Below, one piece after another: positions 33,545-41,943 of a stretch of 64,000 nucleotides of DNA; position 1 is the stretch's first letter; every line of letters begins with the position of its first letter. Under the pieces are notes generated by a model. It was not told the DNA's origin. It did not search any database and saw only the letters and a list, made by a program, of their open reading frames with translations. Made by a program: the position numbers and the translations under genes. Origin of the DNA: Nocardia abscessus NBRC 100374 (lineage in GTDB: Bacteria; Actinomycetota; Actinomycetes; Mycobacteriales; Mycobacteriaceae); assembly GCF_000308455.1 (NCBI RefSeq), contig NZ_BAFP01000270.1, positions 1-64,000 on the forward strand, given 5' to 3'.

Positions 33545-34837
33545 TTGACCACACCACAGTCCCCGATGTCCGCGCCACACGCCACTGGATCCGGAGCGTG
33601 CCCCGTCCAGCACGGATCTCCCGCCGATGCGGATGTCCTACGAGTTCTGCTGTACACGAAGGAGTTCGTCGCCGACCCACATCACGCATACCGCGAGATG
33701 CGTCGTCAGTACGGCTCGCTCGTGCCGATCGAGCTGGCGCCCGGTGTGCCGGCCACCCTCGTGATCGGCTACCAGACCGCGGTGCGAATCCTCAGTGACC
33801 CTGACCACTTCCCAGCCGATCCGCGAACGTGGCAGAAGTCCATCTCCCCGGACTCTCCCGTTCGGCCGATGATGGAGTGGTATCCGGCCGCCCGGTACAA
33901 CACCGGGCTCGCGCACGATCGCTATCGGAGTGCCTCCGTCGACGCCATCGACGGGATCGACCTGTTCGACGTGCCGTCCATGGTCGAGCAGATCGCTCTC
34001 CCGCTGATCAACGCCTTCTGCGAAGCCGGATCCGCCGACCTGGTGACGCAGTACGCATTTCCGCTCGTCCTCGAGGTCCTCAACCAGATGGTCGGCTGCC
34101 CGGCCGAGATCGGTGAGCGGGTCGCGACCGGTATGGCCGCGCGCTTCGACACGGTCCGGGGTCCCGAGGGCATGAAGATGGTCAAAGAGGCGTTGATGCA
34201 GCTGATCCGGATCAAGCGCCAACAGCCCGGCAACGATGTCACCTCGCGCCTGGCGCATCATTCGACCGACCTCGATGACGTCGAGATCTTCGCCCAGCTC
34301 ATGAGCTTCTACGGGGCAGGCTTCGAAGCGCAGCGCAATCTGATCACCAATGCCTTGCTGCTGATGATCACCGACGACAGGTTCCGGTTCGGCGACGTCC
34401 TCGGGCGGAACCTGTCGACCACCGACGCGCTCGACGAAGTCCTGTTCAACGATCCGCCGATGGCGAATTTCTGCACGACGTACCCGCGCCAGCCGATCAT
34501 GGTCGACGGTGTCTGGTTGCCCGCGGACCAGCCGGTCGTCATCAGTCTCGCCGGCTGCAACAACGACCCGCAGATCCGCGGAACCGACGAACCCGGCGGC
34601 AGCCGGATCGGCAACCGCTCCCATCTGGCATGGAGCGCGGGCCCGCACGCCTGCCCGGCGAAGTCCGTCGCGTACATGACGGTGCAGAACGCCATCGACC
34701 AGCTGCTCGATGCCCTGCCCGAAATACAGTTGGCCAAGCCGGCGAACGAACTGCAGTGGCGGCCGGGTCCGTTCCATCGGGCGCTGATGGCTTTGCCGGT
34801 CGTCTTCCCCAAGTCCCCACCGGTGACCATCGGATAG
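33545..34837 (+). CDS. Cytochrome P450 lacking the ExxR motif (CYP157-like)
   Basis: 430 residues if started at TTG 33545, which has GGAG eight bases before it; ATG 33566 and GTG 33485 are alternatives. The heme loop WSAGPHACPAK has the Cys ligand, and the N-terminus (ACPVQHG, EFVADPHHAYREMRRQYGSL) is P450-like. The I-helix reads FYGAGFEAQRN, without the acid-Thr pair, and at the place of ExxR the text is LDEVLFNDPP (E-V-L-F), so the usually invariant Arg is absent. The CYP157 family of Streptomyces is known for the same loss (EQxLW). It may be catalytically odd or act as a partner protein. The conservon genes that usually accompany CYP157 are not nearby. Confidence 0.82.
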   Translation: MTTPQSPMSAPHATGSGACPVQHGSPADADVLRVLLYTKEFVADPHHAYREMRRQYGSLVPIELAPGVPATLVIGYQTAVRILSDPDHFPADPRTWQKSISPDSPVRPMMEWYPAARYNTGLAHDRYRSASVDAIDGIDLFDVPSMVEQIALPLINAFCEAGSADLVTQYAFPLVLEVLNQMVGCPAEIGERVATGMAARFDTVRGPEGMKMVKEALMQLIRIKRQQPGNDVTSRLAHHSTDLDDVEIFAQLMSFYGAGFEAQRNLITNALLLMITDDRFRFGDVLGRNLSTTDALDEVLFNDPPMANFCTTYPRQPIMVDGVWLPADQPVVISLAGCNNDPQIRGTDEPGGSRIGNRSHLAWSAGPHACPAKSVAYMTVQNAIDQLLDALPEIQLAKPANELQWRPGPFHRALMALPVVFPKSPPVTIG

Positions 34838-34983
34838 GAGCCGCCCGGCGATCCGTGGCCATCGCAGCGGCGGTCCCGATCCGGGCGTCCGTCGGTACGG
34901 CGTGGCTGCCGGAAACTGTCCGCGCGGGCGCCTACGATGATCATGCTGTGCGACGTGGCGGCGCTGCACGGCGAACGGGGAAG

Positions 34984-35019
34984 CGGCCCGTCCGGCGTAA
35001 TCCAACGCCGGGCGGGCCG
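34984..35019. terminator. Hairpin terminator after the CYP157-like gene
   Basis: Arms of 15 bases (34984-34998 and 35005-35019, one G-T pair) around a six-base loop AATCCA; no T-run. It is the only marked feature of the 416-base gap 34838-35253, which otherwise shows no gene. Confidence 0.55.
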
Positions 35020-35253
35020 TTGCATTCGAGCCTCCCGACCGGTGTGCACCGTGAGTCACAGCGACGTTCAGTCCGTCGTACCGGCCTCCCGGATACTTCC
35101 CGCGCCCGGCCTCGACCCGTGGGAGGCGGCACGGAAGACCGGAGGATCGTCGTCGCAACAGAAATCCTTGTCGCGCAACAGGTGTGCTGAAGTGTTTGTC
35201 GCCGAGCGACGCGGGTAGGCAACGACGAGTGGCGTATGTCAGGAGGTCGGAGT

Positions 35254-35634
35254 ATGGCAGCGAACAATAGGGTCGGGCAGTTGCGCAGCGTTGTGCTGGA
35301 TTGCCCCGAACCGCGCAAACTCGCCAGGTTCTATCGCGAGCTGCTCGGGGGAGAATTACTCGAGGACGATGACGACGACTGGGTGGTGCTGGTCGAGACC
35401 TCCGGTAGGCGCATCGCGTTTCAGACAGCGCCACAATATAAACCGCCGCGATTCCCGGACCCGGAGGCGTCCCAGCAGATCCATTTCGACGTACTGGTGG
35501 ACGACATCGCGAAAGCCGAGCCCGCGGCGCTCCCCCTGGGTGCGACGCTCGTGCAAGCCGAAACCGACGGTGCGTTCCGCGTTTACGCCGATCCGGTTGG
35601 ACACACTTTCTGTTTGGTGTGGCTCCCGGAGTGA
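35254..35634 (+). CDS. VOC-family (glyoxalase/dioxygenase-fold) protein
   Basis: 126 residues from ATG 35254, with AGGAGGTCGG as ribosome site. VOC fold: LRSVVLDCPEPRKLARFYRE, then LLGGELLEDDDDDWVVLVET and a second half with IHFDVLVDDIAKAEPAALPL and VYADPVGHTFCLVWLPE. The metal-ligand positions of classical glyoxalase (H/Q/E) are only partly kept (His in IHFDV, none clear at the first position), as in many actinobacterial VOC proteins that act in drug binding or unknown reactions. It stands alone. Confidence 0.85.
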   Translation: MAANNRVGQLRSVVLDCPEPRKLARFYRELLGGELLEDDDDDWVVLVETSGRRIAFQTAPQYKPPRFPDPEASQQIHFDVLVDDIAKAEPAALPLGATLVQAETDGAFRVYADPVGHTFCLVWLPE

Positions 35635-35738
35635 GTTCAGCCCGGCTCCGGCCCGTCACCCGCACGGCGATCGCTCCATATTCGCGCGATCGTCGCAGGA
35701 GTGACGCGCCGGACCACAGCGGGTAACGGCCGATCAGC

Positions 35739-36173
35739 TCATTCGGGCGGGGCCGGTCGACGGATCTCGTCGGCCACCGAACCGCCCGCGATGTCGGCTG
35801 CGACGCCGATCTCCTCCTCGTAGCGGTGGTCGACTTGCACCCCGTCGCTGTCTCCGGTGATGTCCTCGAGCCTCTCGGTTCTACCGGGCCGGGCCTCCTC
35901 GGTCTCCGGCGCTCGGTTCGGGTCGACGTCCGGCTCCTCTTCGGCGAGCCGCTCGCCGATCGGGCGAGGATGAGCTTGCTCCCACGCCGTCACGCCGTAC
36001 TTCGTGGCCCCGCTCCAGTGTTCCGGCGGGTCCATGCCGGCCTCGAGCGGGTCGGAACGCAGCCGGTCCTCATCGAGGTCCTCGGCGCTGCTCAGGGCCG
36101 CCGGATCGGTTTCGACCGAGTCGGGCGCGCCCGTGTCCTGGGGCGGGTCGTAGGTCTCGTTCGGTTCGGTCAT
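35739..36173 (-). CDS. Acidic hypothetical protein (DUF5709-like)
   Basis: 144 residues from ATG 36173. Very acidic and Pro-rich, without hydrophobic segments: LSSAEDLDEDRLRSDPLEAG, GVTAWEQAHPRPIGERLAEE, EPDVDP, and a tail EEIGVAADIAGGSVADEIRR. The repeated 'ERLAEEEPDV' phrase resembles DUF5709 proteins of actinobacteria, whose function is unknown. Probably an intrinsically disordered cytoplasmic protein. Ends 130 bases from the next gene, in the same direction. Confidence 0.65.
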   Translation of the reverse strand: MTEPNETYDPPQDTGAPDSVETDPAALSSAEDLDEDRLRSDPLEAGMDPPEHWSGATKYGVTAWEQAHPRPIGERLAEEEPDVDPNRAPETEEARPGRTERLEDITGDSDGVQVDHRYEEEIGVAADIAGGSVADEIRRPAPPE

Positions 36174-36301
36174 CGCTGCCTCCTTTCCTGCACTCAGCGA
36201 CTTCCCGCAACTCTCCTCGGCAAACCCTCGGGAAATGGTCGCGGCGAGGAACTGCGATCACCCACCGGAAATGGGCCGCGTGTCCGGTATGGCGGCGATC
36301 G

Positions 36302-37900
36302 TCACTTCCGGGTGAATACGCCGAGGTGCTCGGTGTCGTAGTACTCGAGGATGAGCTTGTCGCCCTCGAAGGTCGCTTGGGAGACCGAACCATGATTGGC
36401 GTTCTCGCCTGGGGGAGTGAAGACGAAAGTATCGCCGTTCCAATGTTTCAGAGGGAAGGTCATATTGTGCGGGCCCAGGCTGAGCGTCAGGGAACCGCCG
36501 GTGGCGCTGACTGTCGCCGGTCCGTAGTAGGCGTTGTCGTAGCTGCCCGCATACGACGCCGAGGGTCGCGCGGGAGCCGGATCGGCGGGCGGCTGTTCGC
36601 CGGCCAGTGCGCCCGCCGGCGCGCCGAGCGGCTCGAACGCCGTGCGATACAGCGACCGCCAGTCCTGCTGGATCTTTCCGAACTGGACCAAGTCGGCGAA
36701 CTCCGCGTTGAGCGTTTCGGGCACCCCGATCGGCGCCGCGTTGGTCAGTGTCACGATGCCGACGTCCGCCGAGGGGATCAGGGTGAACGCGGTACCCGCA
36801 CCGAGGCCGAACGCGCCCGAGTGACCGAGGACGACGCGGCCCGACGCGGAATCGCTCACGTTGAAGCCGAATCCGTAGAACCCGGCTCGCGCGTCGGGCG
36901 TTTTCGGCGGCGACGACATGACTTGCGGGGAGACGGCGGGCAGCAGATCCTCCGGGGGCACCAAGACGGAGCCACCTGCGGAGCCGTTCGCGAGCACCAT
37001 CGTCATCCATTTGGTCATGTCCGTCACCGAGGAACTGACCCCTCCCGCCGGGGACTGCGCGTCCGGTTGCCGCTGCGGGTTCGCGACCTCGTACTTCCCG
37101 TCGACGAGGACGTGCCCCTCGGCCCGGTTAGGGCGGGACGCGAAGTCGGCGTAGCGGGAACTGGTCGATTTCATACCGAGTGGGCCGTAGATCGTTCGCT
37201 CGGACAACGTCTCCCAGTCGGTCCCGGCCGCGGCGGCCACGGCGACGGCGGCCGCGGTCAATCCGAAATTGGTGTATTCGTAAGAATCCCGGAAGGCGCC
37301 CAGCGGCAACTGCCGAAGCCGGTCGAGTACCTGCTGACGGTCGTAACCGAGGTCCTCCAGTAGGTCGCCCGCGTGCTCGGGCAGCCCGGAGCGATGCGCG
37401 TACAGGTCGCCGACCGTGACGTGTTCGGTGACGTAGGGATCGGCCAGCGCGAAAGACGGCAGCAGCCGACGCACCGGAGTGTCCCATTCGACGCCTCCGG
37501 CGGCGATCCGGCGAGCGACGACGGTCGCTCCGATGGGCTTGGAGACCGACGCCAGCTGGAAGACCGTATCCGCGTCGACCTTCTCCTTGGTAACAACGCT
37601 GCGGACGCCGAAGCCCTGGCTGTACACGACCTTTCCGCCGTGCACGACGGCGACCGCCATGCCGGGGATACCGGAGGAGGCGAGCAGATCTTCGGCGAGC
37701 TGGTCCACTTCGCCCACGGCGTCATCGATCCGTCCGTCCGGGATCGGCACACCCGCGACCTGGTTGGGCATCGCCGTGGAACTGGAGGGAGACCCGGCCC
37801 CGGTGGGGTCCTGCTCGTCGTCGCCGCATCCCGTCACGGCGAGAATGGTGGCCGTCGCCATCGCCATGGGACCGAGCAGTGCGCGCCGCAGTGTGCTCAC
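36302..37900 (-). CDS. Beta-lactamase-family serine hydrolase lipoprotein
   Basis: 532 residues from ATG 37900. Lipoprotein signal with lipobox AVTGC (Cys25), then a class C beta-lactamase/DD-peptidase domain: SxxK as SVSK (QLASVSKPIG, about 118-121), YxN as YTN (DSYEYTNFGLT) and HSG as the third box (VVLGHSGAFGLG). A C-terminal domain of about 100 residues (SYAGSYDNAYYGPATVSATG) is the lipocalin-like DUF3471/beta-barrel often found after such hydrolases. Located outside the membrane; likely an esterase or D-aminopeptidase rather than a resistance enzyme. Single gene. Confidence 0.88.
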   Translation of the reverse strand: MSTLRRALLGPMAMATATILAVTGCGDDEQDPTGAGSPSSSTAMPNQVAGVPIPDGRIDDAVGEVDQLAEDLLASSGIPGMAVAVVHGGKVVYSQGFGVRSVVTKEKVDADTVFQLASVSKPIGATVVARRIAAGGVEWDTPVRRLLPSFALADPYVTEHVTVGDLYAHRSGLPEHAGDLLEDLGYDRQQVLDRLRQLPLGAFRDSYEYTNFGLTAAAVAVAAAAGTDWETLSERTIYGPLGMKSTSSRYADFASRPNRAEGHVLVDGKYEVANPQRQPDAQSPAGGVSSSVTDMTKWMTMVLANGSAGGSVLVPPEDLLPAVSPQVMSSPPKTPDARAGFYGFGFNVSDSASGRVVLGHSGAFGLGAGTAFTLIPSADVGIVTLTNAAPIGVPETLNAEFADLVQFGKIQQDWRSLYRTAFEPLGAPAGALAGEQPPADPAPARPSASYAGSYDNAYYGPATVSATGGSLTLSLGPHNMTFPLKHWNGDTFVFTPPGENANHGSVSQATFEGDKLILEYYDTEHLGVFTRK

Positions 37901-38051
37901 GGGTCGCCTCCTGGCTGTTGTAGCGACAAAAGACCAGATAAAGGCTAGTTCAGATGAGATTGCTGGGGGCGGATTCGGTGGTCTTCGGGACGGTGGGCGA
38001 GGCGTGGACGCGCTCGCCCACCGTCGAAGACGGGCGACGTTCGGCCACGAG

Positions 38052-39773
38052 CTATCCGGCGGCGGGTGTCTTGCGAATCTCCACGATCGGAAGCACCAGC
38101 GCGGCAGGCGAGCCTGCCGGAACGACCGGATGCACGGGCGCGATCGGGGCGATACGCCGGTATCCCGTACCCACCGGCGGCCGGGCGTCCACTTCGCCTT
38201 TGTTCGGCCAGTACGCCGCCGCGCGCTCGGCCTGCGCGGTGATCGTCAGCGAGGGGTTGACGCCGAGGTTGGCCGACACCGCCGCACCGTCGACGACGCT
38301 GAGTGTCGGGTACCCGTACACCCGGTGGTAGGCGTCGATCACGCCGTGCTCGGCGTCGGCTCCGATCGCCGCCCCGCCCAGGAAGTGGGCGGTGAGCGGG
38401 ATGTTGAAGATCTCGCCCCAGCTGCCGCCCGCGATGCCGCCGATCCGTTGCGCGACCCGCCTGGTCACGTCGTTGCCCACCGGGATCCAGGTGGGATTGG
38501 GCTCGCCGTGGCCTTGCTTGCTGGTGAGTTTGCGGCCGAACAGGCCCCGCTTGGTGTACGTGGTGATCGAGTTGTCCAAGTGCTGCATGACCAGCGAGAT
38601 GATGGTCCGTTCGCTCCAGTTCTTGGTGCTCAGGAAGCTGAGCAGATCCATCGGATGCCGCAGCACTATGCCGAGGAAGCGCAGCCAGCGCGGAATCCGG
38701 CCACCGCCGTCGACCATGAGCGTCTGGAGCAGGCCCATGGCATTGGAGCCCTTGCCGTAGCGGACCGGCTCGATGTGTGTATCCGGGGTGGGATGGATGG
38801 ACGAGGTGATCGCGACGCCCTTGGTGAAGTCGACGCCCGGGCCCACCTTCTTGGTGGCCGCGCCGACGATCGATTCGGAATTGGTGCGCGTCAGCACGCC
38901 GAGCCGGTCGGACAGATCGGGCAGCACGCCCTTGTCTCGCATGGCGAACAGCAGCTTCTGGGTTCCGCGGGTGCCCGCGGCGAGCACGACGTGTCCGGCG
39001 GTGAGCGTCCGAGGTTGCTTGCGTATCCAAGCGCCGGTGCGGGCAGTGGACACGTCCCAGGTGCCGTCGGGGTGCGGGCGCAGTTCGGTGACGGTCGTCA
39101 TCGGGATGACCTCGACGCCGGCCTGCTCGGCCAGATAGAGGTAGTTCTTCACGAGGGTGTTCTTCGCGCCGTACTTGCAGCCGACCATGCAGTCGCCGCA
39201 CTCGACGCAACCGGTCCGCTCGGGCCCCACACCGCCGAAGTACGGGTCCGGCACGGTCTTTCCCGGCTCGCCGAAGAACACGCCGACCGGAGTCTGCACG
39301 AAGGTGTCGCCCACGCCCATGTCGTCGGCGACGGCCTTGAAGACCTCGTCCGCGGGCGTCATGTGCGGATTGCGCACCACGCCGAGCATCTGCTGCGCTC
39401 GCTCGTAGTACGGGGTCAGCTCGTCGCGCCAGTCGGTGATGTCACGCCACTGCGCGTCGCGGAAGAACGGCTCCGGCGGCACGTACAGGGTGTTCGCGTA
39501 GTTCAGCGACCCGCCGCCGACCCCGGCGCCACCGAGGATGAGGACGTTGCGCAGCGGGTGGATGCGCTGAATGCCGTAGCAACCGAGTGCGGGCGCCCAG
39601 AGGAACTTCTTCAGCTCCCAGCTGGTCTTGGGCAGCTCGTCGTCGGCGAAGCGCCGGCCCGCCTCCAGTACGCCGACTTTGTACCCTTTCTCCACCAGCC
39701 GAAGCGCGGTGACGCTGCCGCCGAACCCCGACCCGACGATCAGCACGTCGAAATCCGTCGTCCGCTGGTCCAT
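38052..39773 (-). CDS. choD: GMC-family oxidoreductase, ChoD-like
   Basis: 573 residues from ATG 39773. FAD-binding VLIVGSGFGGSVTALRLVEK at the start, GGAGVGGGSLNYANTLYVPP as GMC signature, a Cys pair region CVECGDCMVGCKYGAKNTLV and the C-terminal HFLGGAAIGADAEHGVIDAY, VNPSLTITAQAERAAAYWPN. This layout is that of mycobacterial ChoD, annotated as cholesterol oxidase though its substrate is unsure. No signal peptide. Transcribed away from a TetR gene; the 182-base gap between them carries a 9-base-arm inverted repeat. The gene symbol is given for likeness to ChoD, not proven activity. Confidence 0.82.
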   Translation of the reverse strand: MDQRTTDFDVLIVGSGFGGSVTALRLVEKGYKVGVLEAGRRFADDELPKTSWELKKFLWAPALGCYGIQRIHPLRNVLILGGAGVGGGSLNYANTLYVPPEPFFRDAQWRDITDWRDELTPYYERAQQMLGVVRNPHMTPADEVFKAVADDMGVGDTFVQTPVGVFFGEPGKTVPDPYFGGVGPERTGCVECGDCMVGCKYGAKNTLVKNYLYLAEQAGVEVIPMTTVTELRPHPDGTWDVSTARTGAWIRKQPRTLTAGHVVLAAGTRGTQKLLFAMRDKGVLPDLSDRLGVLTRTNSESIVGAATKKVGPGVDFTKGVAITSSIHPTPDTHIEPVRYGKGSNAMGLLQTLMVDGGGRIPRWLRFLGIVLRHPMDLLSFLSTKNWSERTIISLVMQHLDNSITTYTKRGLFGRKLTSKQGHGEPNPTWIPVGNDVTRRVAQRIGGIAGGSWGEIFNIPLTAHFLGGAAIGADAEHGVIDAYHRVYGYPTLSVVDGAAVSANLGVNPSLTITAQAERAAAYWPNKGEVDARPPVGTGYRRIAPIAPVHPVVPAGSPAALVLPIVEIRKTPAAG

Positions 39774-39901
39774 GTGGAACTCCTCGATCTGTCGCCAGTG
39801 ACTCGGCTAACACTACTCCCGGGTAAGTAACGGTTCGCAACTCGCCCTGAACGGCTGATCGCCCTCGGATGCCGCGGTGAGCGACCGATCTCGAACCGAA
39901 A

Positions 39902-39933
39902 AGAGCGATGCTCTCAATAGTTGACATCGCTCT
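39902..39933. promoter_or_regulatory. Inverted repeat between choD-like and TetR genes
   Basis: AGAGCGATG (39902-39910) and CATCGCTCT (39925-39933) are perfect complements with a 14-base spacer that contains TTGACA-like bases. It ends 22 bases before the TetR ATG. Probable operator by which the TetR represses itself and perhaps the divergent oxidase. Confidence 0.6.
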
Positions 39934-39955
39934 CTGAAACCCGCATGGTTTTCCT

Positions 39956-40654
39956 ATGCCGACGACGCCTCGCGCCCGAGCCCGGGCCCAGACCATGAAC
40001 GACATCGTCCGGATCGGACGGGAACACCTGGCGACCGACGGCGCCGCGGCGCTGTCGCTGCGCGCGGTGGCGCGAGACCTCGGCGTCGTGTCCTCGGCCG
40101 TCTATCGGTATGTCCGCAGTCGTGAAGAGCTGCTCACCCTGCTCGTGGTGGACGGTTACAACGCCCTCGGCGACGCGGTCGACGACGCACTGTCCGACGC
40201 CCCCGACGACCCGATCGATCAGCTGCGTTGTCTCGGGCGTACCGTGCGGCGCTGGGCGCTGGCCGAGCCCGCCCGCTACGGGTTGCTGTTCGGCACTCCG
40301 GTCCCCGGCTACGACGCGCCGGCGGCCGAGACCGTCGCACCGGGCACGCGCGTGATCGCGACGATGCTGACGCTGTTCGCGCGCGCCCACCACGCCGGTC
40401 GGCTCGCGGCGCCTGCCCGGGAACCGCGGATATCCGCGCCGCTGGCGGGCAGTTTCGCCTCGATCCGGGAGGAGTTCCGGCTCGAGCTGCCCGACTGGCT
40501 GGTCGTGCGCGGCGTGACGTTCTGGGTCGGCCTGTTCGGCGCGGTGAGCGCCGACGTCTTCGATATGTACGGCGCCGACACCTTCGCCGACCGTGACGAA
40601 TTGTTCGAACTCCAGCTCGACGGTTTGCTGGACATGCTGGGTCACCGCGGGTGA
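39956..40654 (+). CDS. TetR-family regulator
   Basis: 232 residues from ATG 39956. HTH: MNDIVRIGREHLATDGAAAL, then SLRAVARDLGVVSSAVYRYV and RSREELLTLLVVDGYNALGD. The C-terminal part (AEPARYGLLFGTPVPGYDAP, WLVVRGVTFWVGLFGAVSAD) is the TetR_C_13 type, often found beside short-chain dehydrogenases and oxidoreductases. The inverted repeat in its promoter fits autoregulation. Divergent from the choD-like gene, which is a likely target, and 53 bases before the nitronate monooxygenase. Confidence 0.88.
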   Translation: MPTTPRARARAQTMNDIVRIGREHLATDGAAALSLRAVARDLGVVSSAVYRYVRSREELLTLLVVDGYNALGDAVDDALSDAPDDPIDQLRCLGRTVRRWALAEPARYGLLFGTPVPGYDAPAAETVAPGTRVIATMLTLFARAHHAGRLAAPAREPRISAPLAGSFASIREEFRLELPDWLVVRGVTFWVGLFGAVSADVFDMYGADTFADRDELFELQLDGLLDMLGHRG

Positions 40655-40706
40655 TCACCCGCCGGAATGGGGGAGCCCGCGCCCGGTCTGGATGGCGTGT
40701 GCTGCG

Positions 40707-41702
40707 ATGGAGCGCGTGACGACGCCCGGCGAGCGCTCTGCCGCACCCGACCTGACTGCCGCGACAGCATGGGCGCACCGGATCGGTGCGCGGATTCCAC
40801 TGGTCAACGCGCCGATGGGCGGCGTAGCAGGCGGACGGCTCGCCGCGGCGGTCACCGCGGCCGGCGGACTCGGCATGATCGGGATGGGCAGCGCCGGGTC
40901 GGTCCTGGCGCTGGAGCGGGAGCTGCCGCATGTTCGCGGTGTCGACGGCCCGTTCGGCATCGGCCTCGTCGACTGGGTCGTCGCCGGAGAGCCGCGGCTG
41001 CTGGACGCCGCGGTCGAGGCCCGTCCCGCACTGATCTCGGTGAGCTTCGGCGAGGACCTGGACTGGGCGGCCCGCGTCGCGGACGCCGGGATCGTCCCGG
41101 CCACCCAGGTGTACAGCGCGCAGGACGCGCGGCGTGCACAAGACGCCGGGATCGGCGTCCTCGTGGCGCGTGGCGTGGAGGGCGGCGGACACGGCGCGGT
41201 GAACGCGGCGCTACGGCCACTCCTGGACGAGGTGCTGGACGTGGCGTCGGTCCCGGTGCTCGCGGCAGGCGGCATCGGCGCACCGGAAGACCTGGCCGCC
41301 GTACTCCGGGCAGGAGCGAGTGGCGCGTGGCTGGGCACCTGCCTGGCCGCCTGTTCGGAGTCGTTGCTGTCGGAGGCGGGCCGCCGAGCCCTGCTCGACG
41401 CACGCGGTGCGGACGCCGTGCTCACCCGCGCCTACGACGTGGGAATGGGATTGCCTTGGCCGTCCCGGTTTCCCGCGCGGGTGCTACGCACCGAGTTCAC
41501 CGACCGGTGGACCGGCCGGGAAGACGAACTCGCTGCGGATCCGTCGGCCAAGCACGCACTCGCCGGGGCGGTCGCGGCGGACGATCCGGCGGTCGCGCCG
41601 ATCGACGCGGGACAGGGCGTCGGTCTGGTCACCGCGGTGGAGCCGGCCGCGCGAGTGCTCGAACGGCTCTGGCGAGGCGTGACCGGGCCGGTCGCGAGCT
41701 GA
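40707..41702 (+). CDS. Nitronate monooxygenase / enoyl-reductase-like flavoprotein
   Basis: 331 residues from ATG 40707; GTG 40716 (VTTPGERSAAP) is equally possible. TIM-barrel FMN enzyme of the NMO/2-nitropropane dioxygenase family: IPLVNAPMGGVAGGRLAAAV, GLGMIGMGSAGSV, VARGVEGGGHGAVNAALRPL and VPVLAAGGIGAPEDLAAVLR with GAWLGTCLAA. The His of EGGGHG is the usual catalytic residue. It oxidises nitronates or related carbanions with O2. May share a transcript with the TetR gene before it. Confidence 0.88.
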   Translation: MERVTTPGERSAAPDLTAATAWAHRIGARIPLVNAPMGGVAGGRLAAAVTAAGGLGMIGMGSAGSVLALERELPHVRGVDGPFGIGLVDWVVAGEPRLLDAAVEARPALISVSFGEDLDWAARVADAGIVPATQVYSAQDARRAQDAGIGVLVARGVEGGGHGAVNAALRPLLDEVLDVASVPVLAAGGIGAPEDLAAVLRAGASGAWLGTCLAACSESLLSEAGRRALLDARGADAVLTRAYDVGMGLPWPSRFPARVLRTEFTDRWTGREDELAADPSAKHALAGAVAADDPAVAPIDAGQGVGLVTAVEPAARVLERLWRGVTGPVAS

Positions 41703-41705
41703 ACT

Positions 41706-41900
41706 TCAGTCCTCGCTGCTGGTCCGATCGCCGAGGTAGCGCAGCAACTCCGGATCGGCGGAGACCAGCCGATCCACTTCCTCACCACCGGTGCACTGGT
41801 AGAGCGCGATGGTCACCGAATCCGATCTGCGTGCGGCCACCCGCCAGATCCCGCCCGAGTCGGCCCAGCGCCGGAGGACCGCGACGGGATCGTCGGTCAC
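41706..41900 (-). CDS. Small conserved hypothetical protein
   Basis: 64 residues from GTG 41900. Compact text DDPVAVLRRWADSGGIWRVA, SDSVTIALYQCTGGEEVDRL and SADPELLRYLGDRTSSED follows a pattern I know from small actinobacterial proteins ('VLRRWEDSGAVWRVLARR...CDGGEEMSRFTSxDPELLAF'). No function known. Convergent with the monooxygenase (three bases between) and 43 bases after the stop of the glucosidase upstream on its strand, so it may be read from that transcript. Confidence 0.75.
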   Translation of the reverse strand: MTDDPVAVLRRWADSGGIWRVAARRSDSVTIALYQCTGGEEVDRLVSADPELLRYLGDRTSSED

Positions 41901-41943
41901 CGTCTACCTCCATTCGGTGGCGTACCCGGAAGCGGCCTCGGTG

